A DNA stretch of 64,000 bases from Subtercola frigoramans (GTDB taxonomy: Bacteria > Actinomycetota > Actinomycetes > Actinomycetales > Microbacteriaceae). The notes under the pieces are model-generated. The model was not told where the DNA came from. It did not search any database and saw nothing but the letters and a program-made list of their open reading frames with translations. Below are positions 53,561 through 62,258 of this stretch, piece by piece (position 1 is the first letter of the stretch; every line of letters starts with the position of its first letter). A program made the position numbers and the translations under genes. The DNA is taken from NCBI RefSeq assembly GCF_016907385.1, contig NZ_JAFBBU010000001.1, positions 1,240,001 to 1,304,000 on the forward strand. The letters run 5' to 3'.

Positions 53561-53650
53561 CTGGCTGGGCCAGGGCTGGCTGGCCCAGGGTCTGCTGGCC
53601 CAGGGTTCGCCGGCCCAGCGTTTGCCGGCCCAGTACTGCCGACTCAGAGT
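53561..53650. repeat. 15-bp tandem array between the ABC-F and MarR genes (6 units)
   Basis: Units of exactly 15 bases at 53561, 53576, 53591, 53606, 53621 and 53636, of the type ctggctggcccaggg. It starts two bases after the ABC-F stop, and the last unit includes the MarR stop codon (53644-53646). Most units contain GGCCCAG and are partly self-complementary. Confidence 0.9.
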
Positions 53651-54147
53651 TCGAGCGTTGTACTCAGTTTTCTCAGCAACCCGGCGAGGCGCTCCTGCTC
53701 TGGTCTGCTCAGACCAGAAAGGAGCGTCGACTCAGAGGTGACCAGCACGGCGATCGCGGCGTCGACCCGGGCGAGGCCGTCTGTCGTCATGGTGACGAGG
53801 ATGCCCCGGCCGTCGTGGGGCGAGGTGCGACGTTCGACCAACCCTCGTGCCACAAGCCGATCGATGCGGTTCGTCATCGTGCCCGACGATACGAGAGTCT
53901 CCTCGAGCAGCGCCTTGGGGCTGAGCTGGTAGGGCGAACCCGCCCGGCGGAGCGCCGAGAGCACATCGAACTCCCAGGAGTCGAGATCGCTCGTACCGAA
54001 TGAGGCGCGCCTGGCACGATCGAGGTTGCGGGAAAGCCGCCACACCCGCGACAGCACCTGGAGGGGCTCGAAGTCCAGATCGGGCCGTTCCCGCTGCCAC
54101 GCGCCAACGATGAGGTCGACTGAGTCTGCAGATTCCGATTCGGGCAT
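53644..54147 (-). CDS. MarR-family transcriptional regulator
   Basis: 167 residues. The recognition segment LSPKALLEETLVSSGTMTNRIDRLVARGLVERRTS and wing SPHDGRGILVTMTTDGLA identify a MarR winged helix. A palindrome CCAAG-tt-CTTGG lies about ten bases upstream of its start and over a GATAAT-like -10, so it is probably autoregulated. The target and ligand are unknown. Its stop codon lies inside the 15-bp array, opposite the ABC-F gene. Confidence 0.93.
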   Translation of the reverse strand: MPESESADSVDLIVGAWQRERPDLDFEPLQVLSRVWRLSRNLDRARRASFGTSDLDSWEFDVLSALRRAGSPYQLSPKALLEETLVSSGTMTNRIDRLVARGLVERRTSPHDGRGILVTMTTDGLARVDAAIAVLVTSESTLLSGLSRPEQERLAGLLRKLSTTLEL

Positions 54148-54157
54148 ATTCCATTAT

Positions 54158-54169
54158 CCAAGTTCTTGG
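54158..54169. promoter_or_regulatory. Palindromic operator candidate of the MarR gene
   Basis: CCAAG-TT-CTTGG, 10 bases upstream of the ATG, touching a GATAAT hexamer at leaderless-like spacing (five bases). A related cttcttgg follows a few bases on. Fits autorepression. Confidence 0.45.
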
Positions 54170-54349
54170 CATCTTCTTGGCTGCGCCTTGACCACCGGGG
54201 CGCCGTGCGGGAGCCGGAATGCCGTCCGCGCGGTCGACAGCTGGTGGTCAACTCCTCGAATCTGTGTGTGCAGATTCCGTTTGTGCGACGCGCGACCCCC
54301 GAAGCTCTGGCAGACTTGTTTACTGCACGCGGCCCAGGGTTTCGTGTGA

Positions 54350-54421
54350 TCCGCCTTGGTGTAACGGCAGCACGACAGCCTTTGGAGCTGTTAGGACTAG
54401 GTTCGAATCCTGGAGGCGGAG
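54350..54421 (+). tRNA. tRNA-Gln (anticodon TTG)
   Basis: A complete cloverleaf: acceptor TCCGCCT/AGGCGGA, anticodon stem ACAGC/GCTGT with loop CTTTGGA (anticodon TTG), T arm with GGTTCGAATCC. The CCA end is not encoded. It sits just before glmU, the usual actinobacterial position. Confidence 0.95.
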
Positions 54422-54476
54422 CAGTATTTTGCCATACGGGCTGCAGCAGTGCCGCTCAGGAGACAGGGAGAAACAC

Positions 54477-56003
54477 GTGACCGACTCCACGCTCGCGATC
54501 ATCATCCTGGCCGCAGGCCAGGGAACCCGCATGAAATCGGAGACGCCCAAGCTCCTGCATACACTGGCGGGAATTCCGATCGTCAGTCACGTGCTCGCCA
54601 CGGCCAGGGAGCTGGATGCTGCGTACACCGTCGCGGTCGTGCGGCACGAACGTGATCAGCTCGTGTCCGTCATCGTCGACGAGCTGCCAGATGGCCTCGT
54701 CGTCGACCAGGACGACGTTCCCGGCACCGGCCGTGCCGTCGAACTGGCCGTTCTCGCGTTGCCGGCCGGGTTCGCTGGCGACGTGCTCGTGATCAATGGC
54801 GACACCCCGATGCTCGATGTCCAGACACTCTCCGGGCTGGTTGCCGAACACAGGCGTTCCGGCGCGTCGGCGACGCTGCTCTCTGCGTTTCTCGAAGACG
54901 CCTCCGGTTACGGGCGGATCCTCAGGTCGGCGTCAGAGGGAGATGGTGCCGGCAGGGTCGACCGCATCGTCGAACACCGCGATGCCTCGCCGAGTGAGCT
55001 TGCGATCTCGGAGATCAATGCCGGGGTGTACCTCTTCGGTGTCGCAGAACTTCGTGATCTCCTGCCGAAACTCACGCTTCACAATGCCCAGGGTGAGAAG
55101 TACCTCACCGACGTCGTCGAGCTTCTGCGAAAGGCCGGTTCCGAGGTCAACGTGTTGCCTGTTGCCGACTCCTGGCTGGTCGCCGGCATCAACGACCGTG
55201 CACAGCTGAGCGAGGCCGCGGCGAAGATGAACGCGATCATCGTTCGCACCTGGCAATTGGCGGGCGTCACCGTTCAAGACCCGGCCACGACGTGGATCGA
55301 CCTCAAGTCGACCTTCGAACCCGATGTCACCCTGCTGCCGGGCACGCAGATCCGCGGCGCCACCACGATTGCCCGTGGTGCGATCGTGGGCCCCGACACG
55401 ACTCTCGTCGACTGCGAGGTCGGCGAGGGTGCGATCGTGAAACGCACTGACGCCACGCTCTCGGTGATCGGGGCCGGGGCATCCGTCGGCCCGTTCGCGT
55501 ACCTTCGACCCAACACGATCCTGGGTGACAACGGCAAGATCGGCACCTTCGTCGAGACGAAGAATGCCCAGATCGGCGAGGGAAGCAAGGTGCCGCACCT
55601 GTCGTACGTGGGCGACGCACACATCGGTGTCGGCACCAACATCGGGGCCGGCGCGATCTTCGCCAACTACAACGGCGTCGTGAAGAGTGAGACAGAGGTC
55701 GGTGCCCACGTGCGCATCGGGTCGCACAACGTCTTCGTGGCCCCGGTTAGAATTGGCGACGGAGCGTACAGCGGTGCAGGCACGGTCATTCGCAAGAATG
55801 TGCCAGCCGGATCGCTGGCTATGAACGTTGCTCCACAGCGAAACCTCGAAGGATGGGTGGCGGAACATCGCGCCGGCAGCGCTGCCGACGTCGCTGCCCA
55901 GGCGGCGGAGCAATCCGGTTCCGGCCCGGCGATCATCGCCTCCCCTCCCGCAGGTATCAATCCAACAGATTCAGCGCCCGACGCTGAGAAAATCGGAGAC
56001 TAA
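54477..56003 (+). CDS. glmU: Bifunctional UDP-GlcNAc pyrophosphorylase / glucosamine-1-P acetyltransferase
   Basis: 508 residues. The N-terminal uridyltransferase has LAAGQGTRMKSETPK, INGDTPML and ISEINAGVY; the C-terminal left-handed beta-helix has YLRPN, HLSYVGDAHIG, IFANYNG and GSHNVFVAP for the acetyltransferase. It makes UDP-GlcNAc for peptidoglycan and wall glycans. The GTG at 54477 is chosen because CAGGGAG lies eight bases upstream. A 50-residue disordered Ala/Pro-rich tail follows the helix, as in actinobacterial homologues. prs follows at once. Confidence 0.97.
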   Translation: MTDSTLAIIILAAGQGTRMKSETPKLLHTLAGIPIVSHVLATARELDAAYTVAVVRHERDQLVSVIVDELPDGLVVDQDDVPGTGRAVELAVLALPAGFAGDVLVINGDTPMLDVQTLSGLVAEHRRSGASATLLSAFLEDASGYGRILRSASEGDGAGRVDRIVEHRDASPSELAISEINAGVYLFGVAELRDLLPKLTLHNAQGEKYLTDVVELLRKAGSEVNVLPVADSWLVAGINDRAQLSEAAAKMNAIIVRTWQLAGVTVQDPATTWIDLKSTFEPDVTLLPGTQIRGATTIARGAIVGPDTTLVDCEVGEGAIVKRTDATLSVIGAGASVGPFAYLRPNTILGDNGKIGTFVETKNAQIGEGSKVPHLSYVGDAHIGVGTNIGAGAIFANYNGVVKSETEVGAHVRIGSHNVFVAPVRIGDGAYSGAGTVIRKNVPAGSLAMNVAPQRNLEGWVAEHRAGSAADVAAQAAEQSGSGPAIIASPPAGINPTDSAPDAEKIGD

Positions 56004-56981
56004 GTGGCTGAGATCACGTCGAACGGCGAGAAACACCTCGTACTGGCAAGTGGCCGGGCACACCCGGAACTCGCCGAGGCAATCGCCCTCGAACTCGGTA
56101 CGGGTCTGATCAGCACGACAAGCCACACCTTCGCCAACGGTGAACTGTACGTTCGCTTCAACGGCAGTGTGCGGGGATCTGACGTGTTCGTCATCCAGTC
56201 GCACTCCACTCCGATCAACGAGTGGTTGATGGAGCAGCTCATCATGGTGGATGCGCTGAAGCGTGCCTCAGCCAAACGCATCACCGTCGTGGCCCCGTTC
56301 TACCCTTACGCCCGCCAGGACAAGAAGCACCGCGGCCGCGAGCCGATCTCGGCGCGCCTCGTCGCCGACCTGTTCAAGGCCGCTGGAGCCGACCGCATCA
56401 TGTCGGTCGACCTGCACGCCCCACAGATCCAGGGCTTCTTCGACGGCCCGGTCGACCACCTCTTCGCCATGCCGGTGCTCATGCAGCACATCCGTGAGAC
56501 ATTCGACCTCAGCCAGCTCACCGTCGTCTCGCCCGACATGGGCCGCGTACGGGTGGCCGATGTCTGGTCTGACAAGCTCGGCACACCTCTGGCGATCATC
56601 CACAAGCGTCGCGACCCCCTGGTACCCAACCACGTCTCTGTTCACGAGATCGTCGGTGACGTGAGCGGCCGCTGGTGCCTGCTCGTCGATGACCTGATCG
56701 ACACGGGTAGAACGATTGTCGCAGCCTCGGAGGCCCTCAAAGACGCCGGAGCCAAGGGTGTCATCGTCGCCGCGACCCACGCCGTGTTCTCCGACCCCGC
56801 ATCGGAGATTCTGCAGTCCGACTTCATCGACGCGGTCGTCGTCACCGACACGCTGCCGATCGCCGAAGAGAAGCGGTTCCCCACGCTCACGGTGCTGCCG
56901 ATCGCCCCGCTGCTGGCCCGCGCCATCCACGAGGTCTTCGACGACGGTTCTGTGACCTCGATGTTCGACGGCGACGCGTGA
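56004..56981 (+). CDS. prs: Ribose-phosphate pyrophosphokinase
   Basis: 325 residues. FYPYARQDKKHRGREPISA (flexible loop and ATP site) and LVDDLIDTGRT (PRPP site) identify PRPP synthase. It supplies PRPP for nucleotides, NAD, His/Trp and actinobacterial decaprenyl-phosphate sugars. The GTG start touches the glmU stop; GGAGA lies six bases before it. glmU-prs is the normal actinobacterial order. Confidence 0.97.
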   Translation: MAEITSNGEKHLVLASGRAHPELAEAIALELGTGLISTTSHTFANGELYVRFNGSVRGSDVFVIQSHSTPINEWLMEQLIMVDALKRASAKRITVVAPFYPYARQDKKHRGREPISARLVADLFKAAGADRIMSVDLHAPQIQGFFDGPVDHLFAMPVLMQHIRETFDLSQLTVVSPDMGRVRVADVWSDKLGTPLAIIHKRRDPLVPNHVSVHEIVGDVSGRWCLLVDDLIDTGRTIVAASEALKDAGAKGVIVAATHAVFSDPASEILQSDFIDAVVVTDTLPIAEEKRFPTLTVLPIAPLLARAIHEVFDDGSVTSMFDGDA

Positions 56982-57039
56982 CCTCAGCTGGTAAGCCGCG
57001 AACGGAAATATTCACGCTCATAACAGGGTTGACCCCATC

Positions 57040-57309
57040 ATGACCGCCACCGCCGAATTTCTCCCTGCTGCCGACACCATCACCATGTTCTCCACATCGT
57101 GGTGCGGCTATTGCAACCGTCTGAAGACCCAGCTGACCAAAGACGGCATCGCCTACACCGAGGTCAACATCGAAGAGGTCGAGGGCACCGCAGCCCTGGT
57201 CGAAGCCTTGAACGGCGGCAACCAGACCGTTCCGACTGTGCTGTTTCCCGACGGATCGAGCGCGACCAACCCGTCGCTCATCGAGGTCAAGTCGCGCCTC
57301 GGCCGCTGA
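57040..57309 (+). CDS. Mycoredoxin-type glutaredoxin family protein
   Basis: 89 residues, thioredoxin fold. The active site is SWCGYCNRLK, and NQTVPTVLFPDG has the cis-Pro. Such proteins reduce mycothiol mixed disulfides in actinobacteria. The stop codon falls inside a 14-bp array shared with the convergent gene. The 58 bases after prs hold no clear promoter. Confidence 0.93.
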   Translation: MTATAEFLPAADTITMFSTSWCGYCNRLKTQLTKDGIAYTEVNIEEVEGTAALVEALNGGNQTVPTVLFPDGSSATNPSLIEVKSRLGR

Positions 57310-57368
57310 CTGTCGGCCGCTGACCGTCAGCTGCTGCCGGTCAGCTGATGCCTGTCAACTGGTGACGC
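57299..57368. repeat. 14-bp tandem array spanning the stop codons of two convergent genes (5 units)
   Basis: Units at 57299, 57313, 57327, 57341 and 57355, of the tcggccgctgactg / tcagctgatgcctg type. It contains the mycoredoxin stop (57307-57309) and the stop of the convergent hypothetical gene (57355-57357). GCTGACCG (57319-57326) and CGGTCAGC (57338-57345) within it form a hairpin that could terminate both. Confidence 0.85.
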
Positions 57369-57723
57369 TGGGCACCGTCTGCGTCGGGAACGACGGGATC
57401 AACCCCAGCGGCGCGACGGGCTTCTTGTCGCCGCCATAGGCGCCCACGGTGTAGCACTGCCAGCCCACGCCGCCCGGGCCGAACAGCTCGAACTTCGCCT
57501 TCGACCCGCGCGCGCTCGGTGAGAGCGAGGCCACGCTCGCTGCACACGCTGCTTCGGCCGTCGCCTTCGCGAGGCTGTAGGTGGTCAGGATGCCCGGCAG
57601 AACCAGCGCGACGATCCCCACGATCACGGCAGCCCTCATCAGGTGCACTGTGCGAGCGCTCCGCAGTGGCCGCTCGTGTGGCTCGTACCCGGCGAGTTCG
57701 GGTTCGTCGTAGTACTCGCTCAT
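57355..57723 (-). CDS. Hypothetical small membrane protein
   Basis: 122 residues; no family recognised. An acidic Tyr-rich N-terminus (MSEYYDEPELAGYEPHERP) precedes one membrane helix at about residues 29-48 and an extracytoplasmic part with two cysteines (CAAS, WQCYTVG). This suggests an envelope or disulfide-bonded surface domain. Codon use is like the neighbours, so the frame is credible. It stands alone between the mycoredoxin and gnd. Confidence 0.7.
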   Translation of the reverse strand: MSEYYDEPELAGYEPHERPLRSARTVHLMRAAVIVGIVALVLPGILTTYSLAKATAEAACAASVASLSPSARGSKAKFELFGPGGVGWQCYTVGAYGGDKKPVAPLGLIPSFPTQTVPSVTS

Positions 57724-57913
57724 GCGCGCTTCTGCCGTCTCCTGTCACCCGCACGCCATGCCCACGTGCCACTCATGGGGCGACCCACGTCGAGGTGGGC
57801 CCGGTCGCCAGGTGTTGCGCTCGTCATCATCACAGTATGCGCCGCGCGAATGGGACATCGAAGTCTGGCGAATAACGATTTCGCACGGCAGTGCTGCGCA
57901 GACGCGCCACGCA

Positions 57914-57953
57914 CGACGCCCCGCTGCCCATCGAGACGGGAAGCGGGGCGTCG
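57914..57953 (-). terminator. Stem-loop after gnd
   Basis: cgacgccccgct (57914-57925) pairs perfectly with agcggggcgtcg (57942-57953), loop of 16 bases, 40 bases after the gnd stop. There is no U-run after it. The rest of the 269-base gap (57724-57992) shows no gene. Confidence 0.6.
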
Positions 57954-57992
57954 AGTGCAGCGGGCGCTGCCAGATTGTCGGTGAGTCGAACC

Positions 57993-59450
57993 CTAGTGCG
58001 AGCTGCCCTCGGATTCGATCTCGGTGCGGTCACCCGACCAGAGTGTGTGGAACGTGCCCGGCAGGTCGACGCGCTTGTAGGTGTGCGCTCCGAAGAAGTC
58101 GCGCTGGGCCTGCACGAGAGACGCCGGCAGGCGCTTCGAAGCGAGCGAGTCGTAGTAGCTGAGTGCCGACGAGAACCCGGGAACGGGGATGCCCGAGAGG
58201 GCCGCCGTCGACACGATCCGACGCCAGGCCGCTTCGCCGTTCGCCACAGCAGAGGCGAAGTACGGGTCGGCGAGCAGGGTCTTGAGCCCGGGGTTCTTGT
58301 CGTACGCCTCGACGATCCGGTTGAGGAACTGCGCACGGATGATGCACCCACCTCGCCAGATCTTCGCGATGTTGCCCTTGTTGATCTCCCAGCCGTACTT
58401 CTCGGCCCCGGCGATGATCGCGTCGAAACCCTGAGCGTAGGCGACGACCTTCGAGGCGTAGAGGGCGGCATTCACGTCGTCGGAAAACGAGTCGCCGACC
58501 TCGACCGGCGTCGGGCGGGAGGTGATGACGGCCTGCGCCGCCTCACGCTGCTCGGGGTGACTCGAAACGGCGCGGGCGAAAACGGCTTCGGCGATGCCGC
58601 CGACGGGTACGCCCAGGTCGAGTGCGTTCTGCACGGTCCAGACGCCGGTTCCCTTGGAGCCGGCCTGGTCGAGCACGATGTCGACGAACGGCTTGCCCGT
58701 CTTGGCGTCGACCTGCTTCAGGACCTCAGCGGTGATCTCGATGAGGTACGACTCGAGGTCGCCCGAGTTCCATTCGGTGAAGACCTCTGCCGCGGCAGCG
58801 GGGGTGAGGCCGCCGATCTTGGTCAGCAGGTCGTACGATTCGGCGATGAGCTGCATGTCGGCGTACTCGATGCCGTTGTGGATCATCTTGACGAAGTGGC
58901 CCGCGCCGCCGGTGCCCACGTGGGTGACACACGGCTCGCCCTCGGCGATGGCCGCAATCGACTGCAGAATGGGCCCGAGGGTCTTGTACGACTCGACCGA
59001 GCCGCCGGGCATGATGCTGGGGCCCTTGAGGGCTCCTTCTTCACCTCCCGAGATGCCGGTGCCCACGAAGTGGATTCCCTTTGCAGTCACGGCCTCTTCG
59101 CGGCGGATCGTGTCGGTGAACAGCGCGTTGCCGCCGTCGACGATGATGTCGCCCTCTTCGAAGAGATCGGCGAGCTGGGAGATGACCGCGTCGGTGCCCT
59201 TGCCGGCCTGCACCATGATGATGGCGGTGCGCGGCTTCTGGAGCGAGGCGACGAAATCCTCGATCTTCTCGCTGGCCACAAAACCGGCCTCAGGATGCTC
59301 GTCGACGAGAAGGGTCGTACGTTCCGGTGAGCGGTTGTACACCGCCACGGTGTTGCCCTCCCGGCTGGCCAGGTTGCGTGCCAGGTTCGAGCCCATCACA
59401 GCAAGCCCGACGACCCCGATGTTTGCGGTTGCGACGCTTGATTCAGCCAT
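57993..59450 (-). CDS. gnd: 6-phosphogluconate dehydrogenase (decarboxylating)
   Basis: 485 residues, the long NADP-type form. IGVVGLAVMGSNLARN binds cofactor; VGTGISGGEEGALKGPSIMPGG, KMIHNGIEYADMQLIAE and the GGCIIRAQFLNRI segment are the catalytic/6PG site. It makes ribulose 5-phosphate and NADPH in the pentose phosphate path, feeding prs. GGAGGAAG before the ATG at 59448-59450 settles that start. A stem-loop follows the stop. Confidence 0.97.
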   Translation of the reverse strand: MAESSVATANIGVVGLAVMGSNLARNLASREGNTVAVYNRSPERTTLLVDEHPEAGFVASEKIEDFVASLQKPRTAIIMVQAGKGTDAVISQLADLFEEGDIIVDGGNALFTDTIRREEAVTAKGIHFVGTGISGGEEGALKGPSIMPGGSVESYKTLGPILQSIAAIAEGEPCVTHVGTGGAGHFVKMIHNGIEYADMQLIAESYDLLTKIGGLTPAAAAEVFTEWNSGDLESYLIEITAEVLKQVDAKTGKPFVDIVLDQAGSKGTGVWTVQNALDLGVPVGGIAEAVFARAVSSHPEQREAAQAVITSRPTPVEVGDSFSDDVNAALYASKVVAYAQGFDAIIAGAEKYGWEINKGNIAKIWRGGCIIRAQFLNRIVEAYDKNPGLKTLLADPYFASAVANGEAAWRRIVSTAALSGIPVPGFSSALSYYDSLASKRLPASLVQAQRDFFGAHTYKRVDLPGTFHTLWSGDRTEIESEGSSH

Positions 59451-59543
59451 ATTCTTCCTCCAGATTTGTGCCCTTTCAAGCGTAGCGGTTTGACCAGTAC
59501 CCTTAGCTGACACCAGCGCGGGCTCATGACGAGAGGCAGACCA

Positions 59544-60986
59544 GTGACGACAAAGGCCATCAGGGGAACGTTCTTCGACTTCACCGACGACCCCTGGAAG
59601 CACGTCGGTGACGAAGAGTCGTCGGCACGCTTCGTCTCCGACGGACTACTTGTCATCGACGATGGCATCATCGTCGCGTTCGGCGACTTCGACGAGGTGG
59701 GCCCGTTGTACCCCGATGTGTCCACCACACACATCGAGCACCGCATCATCACGCCCGGTTTCATCGACGGGCACATCCATTTTCCGCAGACCCGCGTGCT
59801 CGGTGCCTTCGGCCTGCAATTGCTGCCGTGGCTTCAGAAATGGGTGTTCCCCGAAGAGGCCCGCTATGCCGACCGTGAGTACGCCAGGGACGGCGCTGTG
59901 CGCTTCTTCGACAACATCCTCGCCTCGGGCACGACCACGGTGCAGGCGTTCACCAGCACGGCTCCGGTCTGCACCGAAGAGTTCTTCGAGGAGGCCACCC
60001 GGCGCAACATGCGTGTCATCTCCGGTCTCACGGGCATCGACCAGAACGCGCCAGACTATTTCGCCGACACCCCGGAGAGCTTCTACTCCAACAGCACGGC
60101 GCTCATCGAGAAATACCACAACGTCGGCCGCAACCTCTACGCGGTGACCCCGAGGTTCGCCTTCGGGTCGAGCCCCGAACAGATGCAGAAGTGCGAGCAA
60201 CTGAAGGCCGAGCATCCGGATGTCTGGGTCAACACGCACATCTCAGAGAACCCACACGAGATCCGCGGCGTGCTGGCGCTGCACCCCGAGTGCGACGACT
60301 ACCTCGGCGTTTATGAGAAGTACAACCTCGTCGGCCCGAAGTTCAGCGGCGGCCACGCGGTGTGGCTCTCCGACGACGAGTTCAAGCGCATTCACGACTC
60401 CGACGCGTCAGTGACCTTCTGCCCGCACTCCAACCTGTTCCTCGGCAGTGGGCTCTTTCGCCTGGGCAAGGCGACAGACCCCGACATGCGCGTTCGCATG
60501 TCGTTCGGCACCGACATGGGCGGCGGCAACCGCTTCGGCATGCTCGCGGTTCTCGACGGCGCCTACAAGGTGGGCATGATCAACAACACCGTTCTCGACG
60601 GCAGTATCGACCCGTCACGGATGAACGCGGCCGAGTCCGAGCGCAACAAACTGTCGGCCTTCCGGGCGTTCTACTCGATCACCCTGGGCGGAGCAGAGGG
60701 TCTCTACATCGACGACAAGGTCGGCAGCTTCGACATCGGAAAGGAGGCCGACTTCGTCGCCCTCGACTGGAAGGCGGGCCCTCCCGGTTCCGACTGGCAT
60801 GCCGAGCTCATCGCCGACGGCGGGGACCCGGTGACCGTGGATGACGCCGCGAACATGCTGTTCGGCGTCATGATCGTGGGCGACGAGCGTGCCGTCGCCG
60901 AGACCTGGGTCATGGGCGAGAAGGCGTACCAGCGAGCGGATGCTGTCGCATCGACCTTTGCCCGTCACTTCGACCCGGCCCTGTAA
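59544..60986 (+). CDS. guaD: Guanine deaminase
   Basis: 480 residues, amidohydrolase fold. The zinc site is HIHFPQTR (HxH), VNTHISENPHE, FCPHSNLFLGSG and FGTDMGGG; it hydrolyses guanine to xanthine and ammonia. GTG at 59544 is chosen because GAGAGG lies seven bases upstream; an ATG at 59526 in frame has no ribosome site. Followed three bases later by the ABM-domain membrane protein, a coupled pair with no obvious functional link. Confidence 0.94.
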   Translation: MTTKAIRGTFFDFTDDPWKHVGDEESSARFVSDGLLVIDDGIIVAFGDFDEVGPLYPDVSTTHIEHRIITPGFIDGHIHFPQTRVLGAFGLQLLPWLQKWVFPEEARYADREYARDGAVRFFDNILASGTTTVQAFTSTAPVCTEEFFEEATRRNMRVISGLTGIDQNAPDYFADTPESFYSNSTALIEKYHNVGRNLYAVTPRFAFGSSPEQMQKCEQLKAEHPDVWVNTHISENPHEIRGVLALHPECDDYLGVYEKYNLVGPKFSGGHAVWLSDDEFKRIHDSDASVTFCPHSNLFLGSGLFRLGKATDPDMRVRMSFGTDMGGGNRFGMLAVLDGAYKVGMINNTVLDGSIDPSRMNAAESERNKLSAFRAFYSITLGGAEGLYIDDKVGSFDIGKEADFVALDWKAGPPGSDWHAELIADGGDPVTVDDAANMLFGVMIVGDERAVAETWVMGEKAYQRADAVASTFARHFDPAL

Positions 60987-60989
60987 CTC

Positions 60990-61988
60990 GTGTCCGCGGG
61001 AACGGGGCCTGCGCCGGTGCCCGCAACAGAGCCGTCGGGCGAGCTGTCCACGGGGCCCGTCGTCTCGCTCATCATCGAACGCCGCGTTCTGCCCGGAAGC
61101 GACGAGACCTACCGGGCGTGGCAGAAGAAGCTGGGCGCGGTGCTGGCCGCATGGCCCGGGTTCATCGACCGGCGGGTGATCGAACCCTCGCCGCCCACGC
61201 AGGTGGACTGGGTGCTGGTGCAGCGCTTCGTGAACGCCGACTCCGCGCGGCGCTGGCTGCAGAGCCCCGAGCGCACGGCCCTGTTCGAGGAGATCAAAGA
61301 CCACTTCGTGGGGCACGAGGACATCCACCTCGTCACCGAGTCGGAGAACCAGGCTCCTCGCGCCGCCTCGCTCATCGTGACGAGCCATGTCGAGCCGGCC
61401 GACGAGACGGCGTTCCTCAGTTGGCAGCGCAGGATCTCGGCCGCTGAAGCCAGTTTCCCCGGATTTCTCGGGCACAAGGTCGAGCGGCCGACCCCGGGTG
61501 TGCAGGACGACTGGACGGTCATCCTGAGTTTCGACAGCGACGCGAGCCTCACGGCCTGGGAGACATCGTCGGTGCGCACGAAGCTGGTGAAGGAGGGGGA
61601 GGCATTCAACTCGCAGATGCGGGTGAGCCGGTCGAGTTACGGCTTCGACTTCTGGGGTGCTGGCCGGCAGAGCCGCGCCACGATCTTCAAAGACAACCTG
61701 CTCGTGCTTCTGGTGCTGTACCCGATCGTGTTTCTCTGGGGGTACTTCATCGGCGCGCCGCTGCTCGAGGCGAACGGGGTACCGTTCTGGGCGAGCCTCT
61801 TCATCGGCAACGTGGTGAGCACGCAATTGCTGGGCTGGTTCGTGGCTCCCTGGATCTTCAGGGTGTTCGACTGGTGGCACAAGCCCGGCGTCGGCACGCG
61901 CCGCAACGTCATCGGTTACGTCATTCTCGCTGTGCTCTACGCGGCGAGCATGGGCCTCGACGCCTGGTTGATCTCCTTACGTGCCTGA
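60990..61988 (+). CDS. Antibiotic-biosynthesis-monooxygenase-like domains (two) fused to membrane helices
   Basis: 332 residues. Two tandem ABM-type ferredoxin-like domains (VVSLIIERRVLPGSDETYRAW and SLIVTSHVEPADETAFLSW open each; residues about 22-110 and 125-215), then three to four membrane helices from residue ~230 (FKDNLLVLLVLYPIVFLWGYF onwards). The ABM part may bind a small aromatic or haem-like ligand at the membrane. The GTG start is three bases after guaD. Function unknown. Confidence 0.87.
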   Translation: MSAGTGPAPVPATEPSGELSTGPVVSLIIERRVLPGSDETYRAWQKKLGAVLAAWPGFIDRRVIEPSPPTQVDWVLVQRFVNADSARRWLQSPERTALFEEIKDHFVGHEDIHLVTESENQAPRAASLIVTSHVEPADETAFLSWQRRISAAEASFPGFLGHKVERPTPGVQDDWTVILSFDSDASLTAWETSSVRTKLVKEGEAFNSQMRVSRSSYGFDFWGAGRQSRATIFKDNLLVLLVLYPIVFLWGYFIGAPLLEANGVPFWASLFIGNVVSTQLLGWFVAPWIFRVFDWWHKPGVGTRRNVIGYVILAVLYAASMGLDAWLISLRA

Positions 61989-62025
61989 GGCGACGCGCGA
62001 GGTCGCGCCGCGGCGGCCTGGCGTG

Positions 62026-62031
62026 TAGACT
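62026..62031 (+). promoter_or_regulatory. -10 hexamer and long leader of rplY
   Basis: TAGACT, with an expected transcript start near 62038 and a 5' leader of about 220 bases. In the leader, GGATGCC and GGCATCC (near 62053 and 62098) face each other around two cttcggcga direct repeats. The rest of the 270-base gap (61989-62258) contains no gene. Confidence 0.35.
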
Positions 62032-62258
62032 CACACACTGAACTTCGGCGAGGGATGCCGCTGCCAGATCGACGTCATCTTCGGCGAACGTCTGCCGGGC
62101 ATCCGTAATCGACGCGGTGGACGAGGCTTTACGTCTTTCCTCACGTGTCTCCTCTGAGTCTTCACCGATTCAGGCGCGTTCGAGTTGAAAATTCCCAACC
62201 CACACAATTTACGCGGGTGTGTGCTCCCGAGGCATACCGACCCGTGAGGAGAAAAATC

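Noticed and set aside
57891-59330. 479-codon plus-strand open frame opposite gnd
   Set aside because: Antisense of a fully conserved 6-phosphogluconate dehydrogenase; no own motif.
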